A stretch of 64,000 bases of DNA from Promethearchaeota archaeon (GTDB lineage: Archaea; Asgardarchaeota; Lokiarchaeia; Sigyniarchaeales; SOKP01), in assembly GCA_019057795.1 (NCBI GenBank), contig JAHLWS010000052.1, positions 32,835-96,834 of the forward strand. Direction: 5' to 3'. A program made the translations under genes and the position numbers. This document shows positions 1-9,567 of the stretch, piece after piece (position 1 is the first letter of the stretch; the number at the start of each line of letters is the position of its first letter). The notes under the pieces were generated by a model, which was not told the DNA's origin, made no database searches, and was given only the letters and a program-made list of their open reading frames with translations.

Positions 1-2
1 GG

Positions 3-563
3 ATGCTAAATAAGAAAAATAAAAAGTTCTCAGAATTAACACCTTTAGAATACCTACTTTTCTCAATAGCACGCGCTTTAATCCAGGTACCAACGATTAT
101 AATGTTTTCAATACCTTATAGAATTTTAGGAAAATTTGAATACGAAAAATTTAACAATTACATAGATAAAATTAAGCAAGAATTTCATGTGATTATGCTT
201 TTCCATGGATCTGAGGAAGTCGTATTAAATTGCGACCAAATTTTAACGATCACCAAAAGAGCATCAAAAATAGGATCTTTTAAGGATTATCTTAAAGAAT
301 TGCCTCAATATGGCGAGATTGTAACGATAGAACTAAACGATCCTGAAGAGTTCTTAATTAGAAAACTAAAAGAAATGGAAGAAATTGAAGTAATAATTGA
401 AGAAAGAAAAAATGAAAAATATAAGATTTTTCTTAAATCAAATACAAATAATGTAATCGTAAAGATAACAGAATTATTTGGTCAACGTTTACAATGTTTC
501 AAAAAATCTACTGCCTCCATTGGAGAATATTTAGAATTTAAACAAAATTATAATAAAATATGA
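3..563 (+). CDS. ABC transporter ATP-binding protein, C-terminal part (probably cut by window edge)
   Basis: I recognise the second half of an ABC ATPase. A signature-like stretch (LTPLEYLLFSIARAL, residues 12-26) is followed by a Walker B-like strand (IIMFSIPY), a switch-His region (MLFHGSEE) and the usual C-terminal accessory domain. There is no Walker A, so the first in-frame ATG is probably internal and the gene likely begins before the window. The Walker B Asp-Glu pair reads Ser-Ile and the D-loop LD reads LG. If correct, this subunit cannot hydrolyse ATP normally and may be the inactive half of a pair. The next gene follows 9 bases after the stop and encodes a membrane protein, which could be its permease partner. 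That partnership is inference. Confidence 0.6.
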   Translation: MLNKKNKKFSELTPLEYLLFSIARALIQVPTIIMFSIPYRILGKFEYEKFNNYIDKIKQEFHVIMLFHGSEEVVLNCDQILTITKRASKIGSFKDYLKELPQYGEIVTIELNDPEEFLIRKLKEMEEIEVIIEERKNEKYKIFLKSNTNNVIVKITELFGQRLQCFKKSTASIGEYLEFKQNYNKI

Positions 564-572
564 GGAGTGAAT

Positions 573-1379
573 ATGCTTAAAAATCTTTATATTATAGACG
601 AGAACGGAGTTTTATTATATTCCAAAAATTTTGTGAGAGAACAAAAGTACGACGATAATTTATTAATAGGTTTTTTCACATCTATTACTAACTTTAGTAG
701 GGAAGCCTTAGGTACGGCAGTTAAAACCGTTAATCTTGGGGAAAACAATAAACTTATCATCGTCACAAAACAAGAAGAACGGTTACTCGGAGCCGCGATC
801 GTGAGTTCAAATGATAACAACGAATTAGTCGCTAAAATTTTGAAAAACATTTTACAGGAATTTATCGATTCCTATTCGCCTGATTATGACACAGAAAAAA
901 TAATTCAAGAAGAAATGGAAAAAAACATTCAAAGCAATTTAAAAGGAAAAGTTATAAGCTCCCCCATAATTAGAGTGGGGATATCGTGGTTAATTAACGG
1001 TTCGCTTATCTACCCTTTAATTTTACTCAGTATTTATACTACTCTTTTTATATTTGCGGCTTTTGACCTAACTCAATATCTATATGGTGATGATCTGTTT
1101 ACAAAATTTTTTCCGGCTTTGATTCTGTTATCAACTGGAAATATCATAATTTTATTTCTATTTCCTAATTTTCTTTTTGGGATTTTATCTCCAAATAGAA
1201 GAGTTGCCATTGCGAACTCTATCATCCATTTAGCTGTAACTATTGTGTTATTTGCCTACTCAGCAGAACCAGCTTTTGCCTACATCGTTATAGGGCATTT
1301 ACCGTTAACATTGATTTTCTCTTTGTTTTTCTTGTTTGCCGGCATAAGATTCTCTTCAAAAAGGTTTTTAAAGAAATAA
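573..1379 (+). CDS. longin-like domain protein with four membrane segments
   Basis: Residues 1-105 (from LKNLYIIDENG) have the strand-helix layout of longin/roadblock-like domains that are abundant in Asgard archaea. A charged linker follows, then about four hydrophobic helices (roughly residues 140-165, 180-200, 215-235 and 240-262) and a basic tail ending FSSKRFLKK. An in-frame GTG lies at 567, but the strong Shine-Dalgarno GGAG at 564-567 overlaps it and is well placed for ATG 573, so I chose 573. The gene sits directly behind the ABC ATPase gene, suggesting one transcript. I do not recognise an exact family. Longin domains in this lineage usually act in trafficking or small-GTPase modules; a role here is not shown. 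Confidence 0.6.
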   Translation: MLKNLYIIDENGVLLYSKNFVREQKYDDNLLIGFFTSITNFSREALGTAVKTVNLGENNKLIIVTKQEERLLGAAIVSSNDNNELVAKILKNILQEFIDSYSPDYDTEKIIQEEMEKNIQSNLKGKVISSPIIRVGISWLINGSLIYPLILLSIYTTLFIFAAFDLTQYLYGDDLFTKFFPALILLSTGNIIILFLFPNFLFGILSPNRRVAIANSIIHLAVTIVLFAYSAEPAFAYIVIGHLPLTLIFSLFFLFAGIRFSSKRFLKK

Positions 1380-1577
1380 AATAAAGATAAGTTTTTTCTT
1401 CCTACTTCTTCTTTTTTATTTTTAAATTAATTTTAACTTTAATCGAAATGGGAATTATTAAATAAAAAATGTTTTTGTATTATCTTGTTTAGTAGAATTT
1501 TAGTTAAACATTTAAGTTATTAAATGAGTGAGTTGATTATTTCAACCTAGAATTTATTAATAATGGTATGTGGTATA

Positions 1578-1943
1578 ATGGTTTCAGTATTTATCGTAGA
1601 AGACGATTTGTCGTTGCAAAGGTTATATGAGATAATGCTAAAGACTTTCGGATTTGAAGTCGTTGATAAAGCGAGCAACGGAAAAGAAGCCATTGAAAAA
1701 TTCAAATCCCTATCGCCTAAACCGGATGTAATAATAATGGACCATCGAATGCCAGTTAAAAATGGAATTGACACGACCATTGAATTGATGAAGTTCAATA
1801 ACCACACTAAAATTGTTTTTACAAGCGCAGATAAGTCAATTAAAGGACGAGCGCTTGAAATAGGTGCTATTTCTTTTATCGAAAAACCATTTACCGTAAT
1901 TCAACTACAAAACGAAATCAATAGAGTAGTTAACTTAGTTTAA
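1578..1943 (+). CDS. stand-alone response regulator receiver (CheY-like)
   Basis: A single receiver domain fills the protein. The acidic pair is in FIVEDD near the N-terminus, the phospho-acceptor Asp is in VIIMD, the conserved Ser/Thr is in FTSAD and the Lys is in IEKPF. No output domain is present, so it should act by protein contact, like CheY or Spo0F. An ATG at 1563 is also in frame. I prefer ATG 1578 because receiver domains begin right at MVSVFIVEDD and a GGT-rich stretch lies upstream. No histidine kinase is adjacent; the only other sensor-like gene in the window is the broken PAS gene at 63.4 kb. Confidence 0.85.
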   Translation: MVSVFIVEDDLSLQRLYEIMLKTFGFEVVDKASNGKEAIEKFKSLSPKPDVIIMDHRMPVKNGIDTTIELMKFNNHTKIVFTSADKSIKGRALEIGAISFIEKPFTVIQLQNEINRVVNLV

Positions 1944-2156
1944 GGCTATTCAATTTCTTAAAAAAATTTATACTCTAATTCTTACCTTTATTCAAATCTA
2001 TTTTTATAAATTCAACAATCTAATTATAAGAAAAATACATCTGTTTATGAAAATCATTTATGACAAATTTAAAATTTAATATTTAATTTTCGGAATTATA
2101 AAATTATTTTATTCAAAAATCAAAAAGTATGAAGATTGATTAAAAGGTAAAAAAAT

Positions 2157-3644
2157 ATGAGTTATAAATTACCAGATGATAAAGATTTAGATGCCATGAT
2201 TGGTATTGTAGGCAAAGATTATGCTACCAATAACAAAGCAATTACAGCGTCATATCTTTCCAAATCTGTAATGGGATTAGAAGCCCAAATTCCGGATATC
2301 GTCGTGCGCCCCAAATACGTGGAAGAGATTCGTAAAATTCTACTTTACTGCTCTGCAGAAAAAATTGCAGTCTCACCGATTTCAGGCGGACTATCTGGCG
2401 GCTTTGCTTGCCCAACCATTAAGCCTGCTGGAGTTATGCTTGATTTAGGTAGAATGAATAGAATTATCGAAGTCGATACAGATAATCGATACGTCATAGT
2501 CGAACCGGGAGTCACAATTGGCGAGCTTTGGGCTTACATGCACAAAAATTACCCAGAGTGGGCGCCCCCCGTACCAGACGGTGCTCCACCAGCTTCTACC
2601 GTAATGGGCGATGCTATCGATCGAGGGTTTTCGCTTTATACAAGTTCTGTAGGCCCACAGGGCGATAACTTCATGTGTGGTGAGATAGTATTTCCAAACG
2701 GAGATATTGTGCGAACCGGCTCTTGGGCACTTCCATTTGCGAAACCATTCTATAAATACGGATTAGGTCCAGATATCTGGTCCTTTTTGATGGGTTCACA
2801 AGGAACTCTAGGCGTAATGACTAAAGTTGCTGTTAAGATTTACCCACATCCAAAATTTAAGACTGTAGTTGTATGGGGTATGTCCAATCCTGAGGATATG
2901 CAGGACCTAACACTTGAAATTGGAAAACAAGAATTTGGAATTGCTCACAACACCGTTATGGTTCAAGGAGGGAATTATCCTTTAGTAATGACGCGTTGGC
3001 CAAAAGATAAAATTCCTCACGATTACGAATTCTACGAACAGTTAGGAATTAGTAAGTGGTGGATGAATTGGGAGTGCTGGGCACAAACTCAAGAAGAGTT
3101 AGATTATGTGGTTAATAGAATCAATAAAATGGCTGAGGATTTCAAGAAAAACAGAGCTAAAGACCCTGAAAGCATGAAACCTCAGGAACTACATCCCAAA
3201 CAAATCGCAAGCAGATTGAAGAAACCCAATAAGATTGCAGTTCCGTATTCCTTTTGGGAGGCAGGATTTTTATTTATTACTTTCTACTGCCCTTGGAACG
3301 AATGTGCACATTTTGCTAACATGTATACTGCTGCTATGGAGAAATATGGTTTTCCACCAGTTATGTGGATTGCTAGTATTGAGCGTTGTAGGCAAGCAAT
3401 TTGTATGCCAATTATTTGTTTCGATAGCACAAAACAATCAGATATCGAAAAAGTTCAAGAGATGAATAGAGAAACAACAGAATATGCGCTTAAGCAAGGA
3501 TGGTTGAATTATCGTCCAGATCCATACATCCACGCACCTCTCACTTATTCTCAAGCAGGAATGTATTGGAAATATTTGAGAACGATGAAGAAGATTTTTG
3601 ATCCTAATATGATAATGCATCCTGGGAGGCTTGCTCTTCCATAA
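2157..3644 (+). CDS. FAD-linked oxidase, GlcD / vanillyl-alcohol-oxidase type
   Basis: A PCMH-type FAD-binding domain occupies about residues 45-230. It shows the family start IPDIVVRPKYVEEI, the pyrophosphate-binding stretch PISGGLSGG and the later MGSQGTLGVMT. A C-terminal cap and FAD-oxidase domain ends in FDPNMIMHPGRLALP, the usual GlcD/4-cresol-dehydrogenase ending. The length of 495 residues fits the family. The protein should oxidise a hydroxy-acid or alcohol and pass electrons through FAD. The next gene, 22 bases downstream, is a CCG-type Fe-S protein, giving a GlcD/GlcF-like pair that would accept those electrons. The substrate cannot be read from sequence; lactate, glycolate or aromatic alcohols are possible. 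Confidence 0.88.
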   Translation: MSYKLPDDKDLDAMIGIVGKDYATNNKAITASYLSKSVMGLEAQIPDIVVRPKYVEEIRKILLYCSAEKIAVSPISGGLSGGFACPTIKPAGVMLDLGRMNRIIEVDTDNRYVIVEPGVTIGELWAYMHKNYPEWAPPVPDGAPPASTVMGDAIDRGFSLYTSSVGPQGDNFMCGEIVFPNGDIVRTGSWALPFAKPFYKYGLGPDIWSFLMGSQGTLGVMTKVAVKIYPHPKFKTVVVWGMSNPEDMQDLTLEIGKQEFGIAHNTVMVQGGNYPLVMTRWPKDKIPHDYEFYEQLGISKWWMNWECWAQTQEELDYVVNRINKMAEDFKKNRAKDPESMKPQELHPKQIASRLKKPNKIAVPYSFWEAGFLFITFYCPWNECAHFANMYTAAMEKYGFPPVMWIASIERCRQAICMPIICFDSTKQSDIEKVQEMNRETTEYALKQGWLNYRPDPYIHAPLTYSQAGMYWKYLRTMKKIFDPNMIMHPGRLALP

Positions 3645-3666
3645 CTGAGTAAGGAGGTAAAAAAAA

Positions 3667-5025
3667 ATGGCTAAAACTGGAATGGAAAGATTAAAAGAAT
3701 TGGAGAAGGAAATATATAAGTGTATCCACTGTAAAGCGTGTAGGTTTGCTTATTCGGGAGAGCCTAGTAAAAACGGAATAGGGGAGTTCGCTGGAAAACA
3801 AGGTACAGTTCTTTACGAAGGAATGGTTGACTCGTGTCCAGCTGGAATAGAATACGGTTGGGAAGCGTTTTGGAACGCCGGTAAAATTTGGATCGCTCGT
3901 TCAATTTTAAGCGGAGATTTAGAATTCTCTGACGAAGTAAGGGATGTTATTATGCCGTGCATTACATGCGGACAATGTGCAGCCCAATGTGAAAATAAAA
4001 TACCCACAGTAGACATCATTGAATCTTTACGGGCTGCCTGTGTAGAATCGGGCGTCTCTATGATTGAGAAACATGAATTAGTCGATCGCTTAGTCAAGGA
4101 ATTAAACAATCCTTACGGCGGGAAGGCAGAAGAGCGGTTTAAATGGGCTAAAGACGCTGGTTTAGGGAAATATATTAACAATAAAAGCGCTAAGGTTGGT
4201 TATTACGTCGGATGTACGGCGAGTTATCGTCAAATAGAGGTTGCTACTGCTACAGCAAAAATATTCGAAGAGTTAGGGATTGATTTTACATTAATCGAAG
4301 ACGAAGTGTGTTGCGGGAGCCCTTTCTTTAGGATTGGCGCCGTTGATACTGCTCAAGAGTTAATGAGGAAAAATCTCGAGGCTTTTAAGGATTTAGAAAC
4401 GGTCTATTTCTCATGTGCGGGTTGTTATAGGACTATAACGATTGATTATCCCAAGTGGATGGCAGAAGACGAGAAACTCCCTTTCAAAACCATGCACGCG
4501 TTTGAATTAGTTTCAAAATTAATCACTGAAGGAAAGATTAAGTTCAAACCTAATAAAGAACTTAAGGGAAAAGTTGTAACCTATCACGACCCCTGTCATA
4601 CAGGAAGACATTTTGCGCTTGACATGGAACAAGAAATGATCAAGAACTCCAAGAACCTAATGTTTGATATGCGCAAAGTAAACAAAGCGATCGACGAATG
4701 GTTTGAGATTCCTAGAGTTATTTTACGAAAACTTGAAGAAGACGTCGGTATCAAGTTTGTTGAGATGTATCGGATAAAGAATAATTCAATGTGTTGTGGA
4801 GCAGGCGGAGGAGTGAGGGCTGGTTATCCCGACTTTTCATTGCGCACAGCTAGTCTTCGATGCGACGAGGCTAATGCGGTAAAGGCTGACATTCTAACAA
4901 CCGAATGCCCCTTTTGTTGGAGAAATTTAAGCGATGCTAATGATCTTTACAATCATGGTATGCAGGTAATGGGCGTTCTGGAAATGATATCCACATACAA
5001 TCTTTTAGATAAATCAAACATGTAA
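3667..5025 (+). CDS. Fe-S oxidoreductase with two CCG domains (GlcF/HdrB-like)
   Basis: The N-terminal half carries two [4Fe-4S] ligand sets: C19/C22/C25 with C57, and C98/C101/C104/C108 (CITCGQC then C). The C-terminal half holds two CCG (cysteine-rich) domains, seen as VCCGSPF plus CAGC, and MCCGAGGGVR plus CPFC. This is the layout of GlcF, LutA and HdrD-type proteins, which accept electrons from a flavoprotein and pass them to a quinone, heterodisulfide or other carrier. A strong Shine-Dalgarno GGAGGT at about 3653 fixes the start. It is cotranscribed with the FAD oxidase upstream and followed by a terminator-like hairpin at 5032. Confidence 0.9.
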   Translation: MAKTGMERLKELEKEIYKCIHCKACRFAYSGEPSKNGIGEFAGKQGTVLYEGMVDSCPAGIEYGWEAFWNAGKIWIARSILSGDLEFSDEVRDVIMPCITCGQCAAQCENKIPTVDIIESLRAACVESGVSMIEKHELVDRLVKELNNPYGGKAEERFKWAKDAGLGKYINNKSAKVGYYVGCTASYRQIEVATATAKIFEELGIDFTLIEDEVCCGSPFFRIGAVDTAQELMRKNLEAFKDLETVYFSCAGCYRTITIDYPKWMAEDEKLPFKTMHAFELVSKLITEGKIKFKPNKELKGKVVTYHDPCHTGRHFALDMEQEMIKNSKNLMFDMRKVNKAIDEWFEIPRVILRKLEEDVGIKFVEMYRIKNNSMCCGAGGGVRAGYPDFSLRTASLRCDEANAVKADILTTECPFCWRNLSDANDLYNHGMQVMGVLEMISTYNLLDKSNM

Positions 5026-5031
5026 TAAACG

Positions 5032-5058
5032 AGGAGAATTACTCCTAATTTTTTTTTT
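5032..5058 (+). terminator. hairpin plus T-tract after the oxidoreductase pair
   Basis: AGGAG (5032-5036) pairs with CTCCT (5042-5046) across a 5-base loop, followed directly by a run of about ten T. It lies 7 bases after the stop of the Fe-S gene. Archaeal termination mostly needs the U-tract, so the hairpin may be incidental. Confidence 0.5.
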
Positions 5059-5145
5059 AATTTTCTTTTTAACTTAAATAGTTCGAACAAACAAATATAT
5101 TCTAAAATTTTCATTATTATTATAACGTTTGCTGGGGTTTTTTAA

Positions 5146-8100
5146 TTGACTAATATAGAACACAAAACGGCCTATCCTTATATTACGGAATTTAAAAAAG
5201 AACCATTTAGATCTTTTGTTTTTGTTAAAAGAAGGGAAATTGGGAGTTTTTATCTTAGTGATTACGAAAAGGTCTTAGAATTATATCAGACTTACAACAA
5301 AAGTTTGTTAAATGAATCCAATTTACTTTTAGAGAATATATATTGGTTTCTTTTGTTAAGGAAATATCTCAAGCAAAAAAAGAATGATTATAGAGAAGAG
5401 TTTTTAGAATTTATAAAAAGTTGCGAAGTTGAAATTATTGAAAAAGATCAATTAGGTTTTAAAGCCTCTCCAAATTCCACTAAAAAACCTGATGTTTGGT
5501 CATCGTATTTTGCATTAGCAAGTTTAAAATTGTTAGGAGTTTTGAAGGAATATCTTTCTTCAAAGGGTCAGAATGAAAATATCAGAAAAATTAAAAACTT
5601 TATTTACGACCATAAAAGAAACAACGGATTTTTGCACTGTCTAGATAAAGAATGTGCAGAAGATAATAAAACGCCTGACGCTAAAACCCTATATTTCGTA
5701 ATTGAGAGCTTAATCCTTCTTGGTGTAGATGTACGGTTATTCAAGGAGCAATTTCGTCAATATATTAACGATCGGAAAAAAGATATTTCCGTAATTTTTA
5801 AGTTATTATGTCTTAAATTCTTTGATTTAGATTCAGATGTAAAAGATAAAGAAATTCAATTTCTCTATTCGTTTCAAAAAGATCACGGGGGATTTGGTTT
5901 TGATTCTGAAGATGGGGAAGTTTCTACTACTTTTTGGCTTGTAAATGTTCTTGATGTATATTCATGGTTAATTGATTATAATCCCGCGATGATTTATTCT
6001 TTTATCACAAAAAGTTTAGACACCATATTAAAAGAACGGGAAAGATGGAGTTTAAGGATCTTAACAGAAGTATCACAATTAGTAATTTTGTTATCTTTAA
6101 TATGGCATCGCTTTATCGAAGAGATTGAAAGAGTTGTGTTTAAACGCTTAGAAGAGCATAACTTTATAGATTTAAACCAAATTAAAACAACATTTGGTTT
6201 GAGTTATGGAATAGAAGAAATCATCTTGTACATTAATCTTAATTACACCATAAATTTAAGTATCATAGACAATGCGGTAGAATTCAATCTCTATCTTCAA
6301 AACCTTAGTCAAGGTAAAAAAATTATTATTGAGGAAATCTATAACCAACTGAGCAAAAATAGCATTATATCTCTTTCTGATATTTTTAAGAGGTATAAAG
6401 CTTCTTACCATTATGAACCTATAAAATTGAAAGAAGATATTTTTCCTTTAATTTACGACTTAATTAGCAATCATTTTTTTGAAGGAGAAATTAGAACTAA
6501 AAAAGCTTTTTTATTTAGAACTAAATTTTATTTATGTCTGGACTTTTTTTTTGAGAAAGTAATTGTTTCTGATAACGAGATAAATACGGAGAGGTTATAC
6601 GAGGAAAAGGCGAAATTAAAAGATTTCAAAAACGATATATATAATATGACATTAAAATTAGAGAACACTATTCCACAGATTAGAGAAGAAATTGAATCTT
6701 ATCTTTTATTAGACGAAGTTGAGTTTGCTAAAGAAAGGTTAAAGTTTATATTGCGAAACGCATTGATGGAAGCTGATTTCTTAAACGAAAACATTGAAAC
6801 TGGGTTTAATCAAGAATTAATTTATATTAATTTACAAGCTACATTAGGGTCTGAAATATCGCAATGGAACAAATCATATTCGCTTTTGCGGAATAGATTG
6901 AATGAATTAAATAAATATCTTCAAGGAAGAATCCAAGAAAAAGAACAATTAAAAAAGTATATTGTAATCTTAGATGAATTAGATACTAAGGTATATAATA
7001 TTCAAGATTATATAAATCGCGAGTTAGATTCTTTTAAGAGTTTTGTTGTAGAAATTCTTGAAGACGGGTATAGTAAGGAAAAATTTGATCTTATCATTCA
7101 AGAGTTTACCAAGATATCGCAATATGTAAATAAATATGATGGAATCGTCTACAAAATTTCTCACCAAATTACAGAAAAGGAAAAAAAAGTTGCCAAAAAA
7201 CATAGAAAAATAATTAATAATTGGGTTAATTTTAAGGAGAATTTTGATTCGATTTTTGCAGATTACACGAATGGATTTCAATTTTTTAACGAATTAAATG
7301 AAAAAATCGGGAATGTCAAGGATAATATCCAAGCGGGTATATTAGAAATAAAAGAAAATGTGAAAAGTAAAGTTATTAATAATGAATTTCATGACGCGTT
7401 TAAAACCATCAAAAAGGAAGCCAACATTTTATTAAAACAAAAAACTGAAGAAATTAAAGATTTAAAATCGATTGTAAAAAAGGAAATAAAATTCAAACAA
7501 AAGCTTTACCTTCTCTATAAATACTTGCAGGAGAAGTTAGATCGTCTTGAAGTGAACATTATTGATTTAGTAGCTGAACACATCCAATTTATAAAGGAAA
7601 AAGTTATTGAAGAGAGAAATAGGGCAAAGATTGAAGATTTTGATAATTTTCTATCTAGTACAATCACACACTTCAAAGATAAATTAGAGAATTATAAAAT
7701 ATATCTCGATCAAAATAGAATTAAAAAAATTGTCAATATAGTTATAGGTTTTGACAAGATACTTATTGAATTTAACGAGTATAATAAGAAATTTTCTAAA
7801 AAGTTAATTGATCTAAAAGAAATTGTTGAAGAAAATTCAATTACAACAATACAATGGAATAAATTTAAAGATTTTTTAAACGAAGAAATAACCAAATTAA
7901 AAGAAGAATATGTAGATAACATAATTTCTAACGAAATAATATTTATGAGTAAGGAAAAAAACACAGATAAAATAGATATTAAGAAACTAGCTAGCAAATT
8001 AGACCTCAAATGTAAAGCAGTAATTCCAAGGATAAAGAATTTGATAGAAATTTCCAAATTACAAGGAGATTTATTTGAAGATAAAAAGGAACTAATAGTT

Positions 8101-9549
8101 CATACAAAGGAGTATTACAAGAGTCGAGAGCTAAAAAATTACGTAGAAAACAGGATTTTAAAACAAACGCATGAATCAATTGGAAAATTTTTAGCACTTT
8201 ACGATTCTTGTATAAAAAATAAAACTTTAGGAGTAAATTTGTTAGAAATTCAGAATAGAATTGATGATTTGAGCAAATTAGAGGAAACTGTTAATAAGCG
8301 ATACGATATGAAGATTAAAGAGTTAAATGTTGACGAAGCAAGAATTGAAACCATGGAGCTCAAAAAAAGCGTTAACTCAATTATCAGTAATAATCGGTTA
8401 GCAATAGAAAATATAAAACAGAATCTAATACTTTTTAATGAGTTACTAAATTTTATAAGCAGCAAATATAACGCTCTTCAAATAGAAGTTAATAATCTTT
8501 TTGATAAACTCTCGGAAGACATTGAAAGGATCGAAGTTTACGGGAAAATGAGAGAAATTCTTGAAAGTAGAAAGAAAAAAGTCGAAATTAAATTTAAGCT
8601 AGTTGACGAAAAGATCGAAGAAAAGTTGAATTTAGTTATTAATAATACTTACGAATCAAGAAAATTTGAGACTGAAGCAAGAGAATTCTACATTAAGAAA
8701 AAGAATGAAACGCTAAAAAGGTACGAAGAAAAGGTATATCTCATTAACGAACAGATAAATACTTTAAGATTTGAGACTTGTCGCGACAAATTATTGATTA
8801 ATATAAATAAGAATAAAGTTCATTTGAGTCAATTATTAGGTACCCTTCAAGCGAGAGTTGAAGATTATATTGAAACAGAACAATTTAAAAGGGCAGCTCT
8901 AAAAGTAAATAAAAGACAAAAAAACATTGAACAAGAATTAAAAGATGTTAATAAAAGAAACAAAGAACTAATTAAAGAATTTAACAGGCAATCAAATAAT
9001 TTTGAAACTAAAAATAAACACATAATTGATGAATTTGAGCGTTTTATAAAAGAGTTTAGCGACATTTTAAGGGAGAAAGTTAAATCCTTAGAAGAGTTGG
9101 TGATAAAATCGTACGTTAAAATGGCAATAAAAGCTGTTGCTAACGAATTTCTTACGTTAAGCTTTTTACAGAATGAATTAAAAATAAAAAAACAGCAAAT
9201 CCAAAAACATCTTATTTCATTGATTAGCGCTGGAAAATTGAATGGAAAATTCGATCCCCAAATTGGGTTGTACTACGAAAATCCAGATGTCTTAGCAAAG
9301 TTGGATGACAAAGAGTTAGAAGTTATAAAGAAAATGAATTTTCGAGTATACATGTTTATTAGGCGTTTAAAGAATTTTACAAACCAGTACGGGTCAATCA
9401 TTGCTTTCTTTGCCTCAATCTTAACGATATCATATTATATCTTCCGACTCAGTGGAGAAAATCCAATTACAATTTTAATTCCTGTTCTTTTGACGTTAAT
9501 AGTATTCTTTTTCTTCTTTTTCAAAAAAAGGAAGGAAGATAAAATTTGA
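5146..9549 (+). CDS. giant coiled-coil membrane protein with prenyltransferase-like toroid and winged helix
   Basis: A 1467-residue protein I cannot assign to a named family. Residues about 115-270 contain repeats of the alpha/alpha-toroid type seen in prenyltransferases and squalene cyclases (VWSSYFALASLKLLG, KTLYFVIESLILLG, HGGFGFDSEDGEVSTTFW). From about residue 490 to 1330 it is Lys/Glu-rich heptad helix, a very long coiled coil. About residues 1335-1400 look like a winged helix (FLTLSFLQNELKIKKQQIQ, then SAGKLNGKF). Two hydrophobic helices close the protein before the basic tail KKRKEDKI. The start is TTG at 5146 with a weak GGGG upstream. The C-terminal anchor and long rod suggest a membrane tether or scaffold; that is inference. 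Confidence 0.8.
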   Translation: MTNIEHKTAYPYITEFKKEPFRSFVFVKRREIGSFYLSDYEKVLELYQTYNKSLLNESNLLLENIYWFLLLRKYLKQKKNDYREEFLEFIKSCEVEIIEKDQLGFKASPNSTKKPDVWSSYFALASLKLLGVLKEYLSSKGQNENIRKIKNFIYDHKRNNGFLHCLDKECAEDNKTPDAKTLYFVIESLILLGVDVRLFKEQFRQYINDRKKDISVIFKLLCLKFFDLDSDVKDKEIQFLYSFQKDHGGFGFDSEDGEVSTTFWLVNVLDVYSWLIDYNPAMIYSFITKSLDTILKERERWSLRILTEVSQLVILLSLIWHRFIEEIERVVFKRLEEHNFIDLNQIKTTFGLSYGIEEIILYINLNYTINLSIIDNAVEFNLYLQNLSQGKKIIIEEIYNQLSKNSIISLSDIFKRYKASYHYEPIKLKEDIFPLIYDLISNHFFEGEIRTKKAFLFRTKFYLCLDFFFEKVIVSDNEINTERLYEEKAKLKDFKNDIYNMTLKLENTIPQIREEIESYLLLDEVEFAKERLKFILRNALMEADFLNENIETGFNQELIYINLQATLGSEISQWNKSYSLLRNRLNELNKYLQGRIQEKEQLKKYIVILDELDTKVYNIQDYINRELDSFKSFVVEILEDGYSKEKFDLIIQEFTKISQYVNKYDGIVYKISHQITEKEKKVAKKHRKIINNWVNFKENFDSIFADYTNGFQFFNELNEKIGNVKDNIQAGILEIKENVKSKVINNEFHDAFKTIKKEANILLKQKTEEIKDLKSIVKKEIKFKQKLYLLYKYLQEKLDRLEVNIIDLVAEHIQFIKEKVIEERNRAKIEDFDNFLSSTITHFKDKLENYKIYLDQNRIKKIVNIVIGFDKILIEFNEYNKKFSKKLIDLKEIVEENSITTIQWNKFKDFLNEEITKLKEEYVDNIISNEIIFMSKEKNTDKIDIKKLASKLDLKCKAVIPRIKNLIEISKLQGDLFEDKKELIVHTKEYYKSRELKNYVENRILKQTHESIGKFLALYDSCIKNKTLGVNLLEIQNRIDDLSKLEETVNKRYDMKIKELNVDEARIETMELKKSVNSIISNNRLAIENIKQNLILFNELLNFISSKYNALQIEVNNLFDKLSEDIERIEVYGKMREILESRKKKVEIKFKLVDEKIEEKLNLVINNTYESRKFETEAREFYIKKKNETLKRYEEKVYLINEQINTLRFETCRDKLLININKNKVHLSQLLGTLQARVEDYIETEQFKRAALKVNKRQKNIEQELKDVNKRNKELIKEFNRQSNNFETKNKHIIDEFERFIKEFSDILREKVKSLEELVIKSYVKMAIKAVANEFLTLSFLQNELKIKKQQIQKHLISLISAGKLNGKFDPQIGLYYENPDVLAKLDDKELEVIKKMNFRVYMFIRRLKNFTNQYGSIIAFFASILTISYYIFRLSGENPITILIPVLLTLIVFFFFFFKKRKEDKI

Positions 9550-9567
9550 TTTTGATAAAATGTTATT

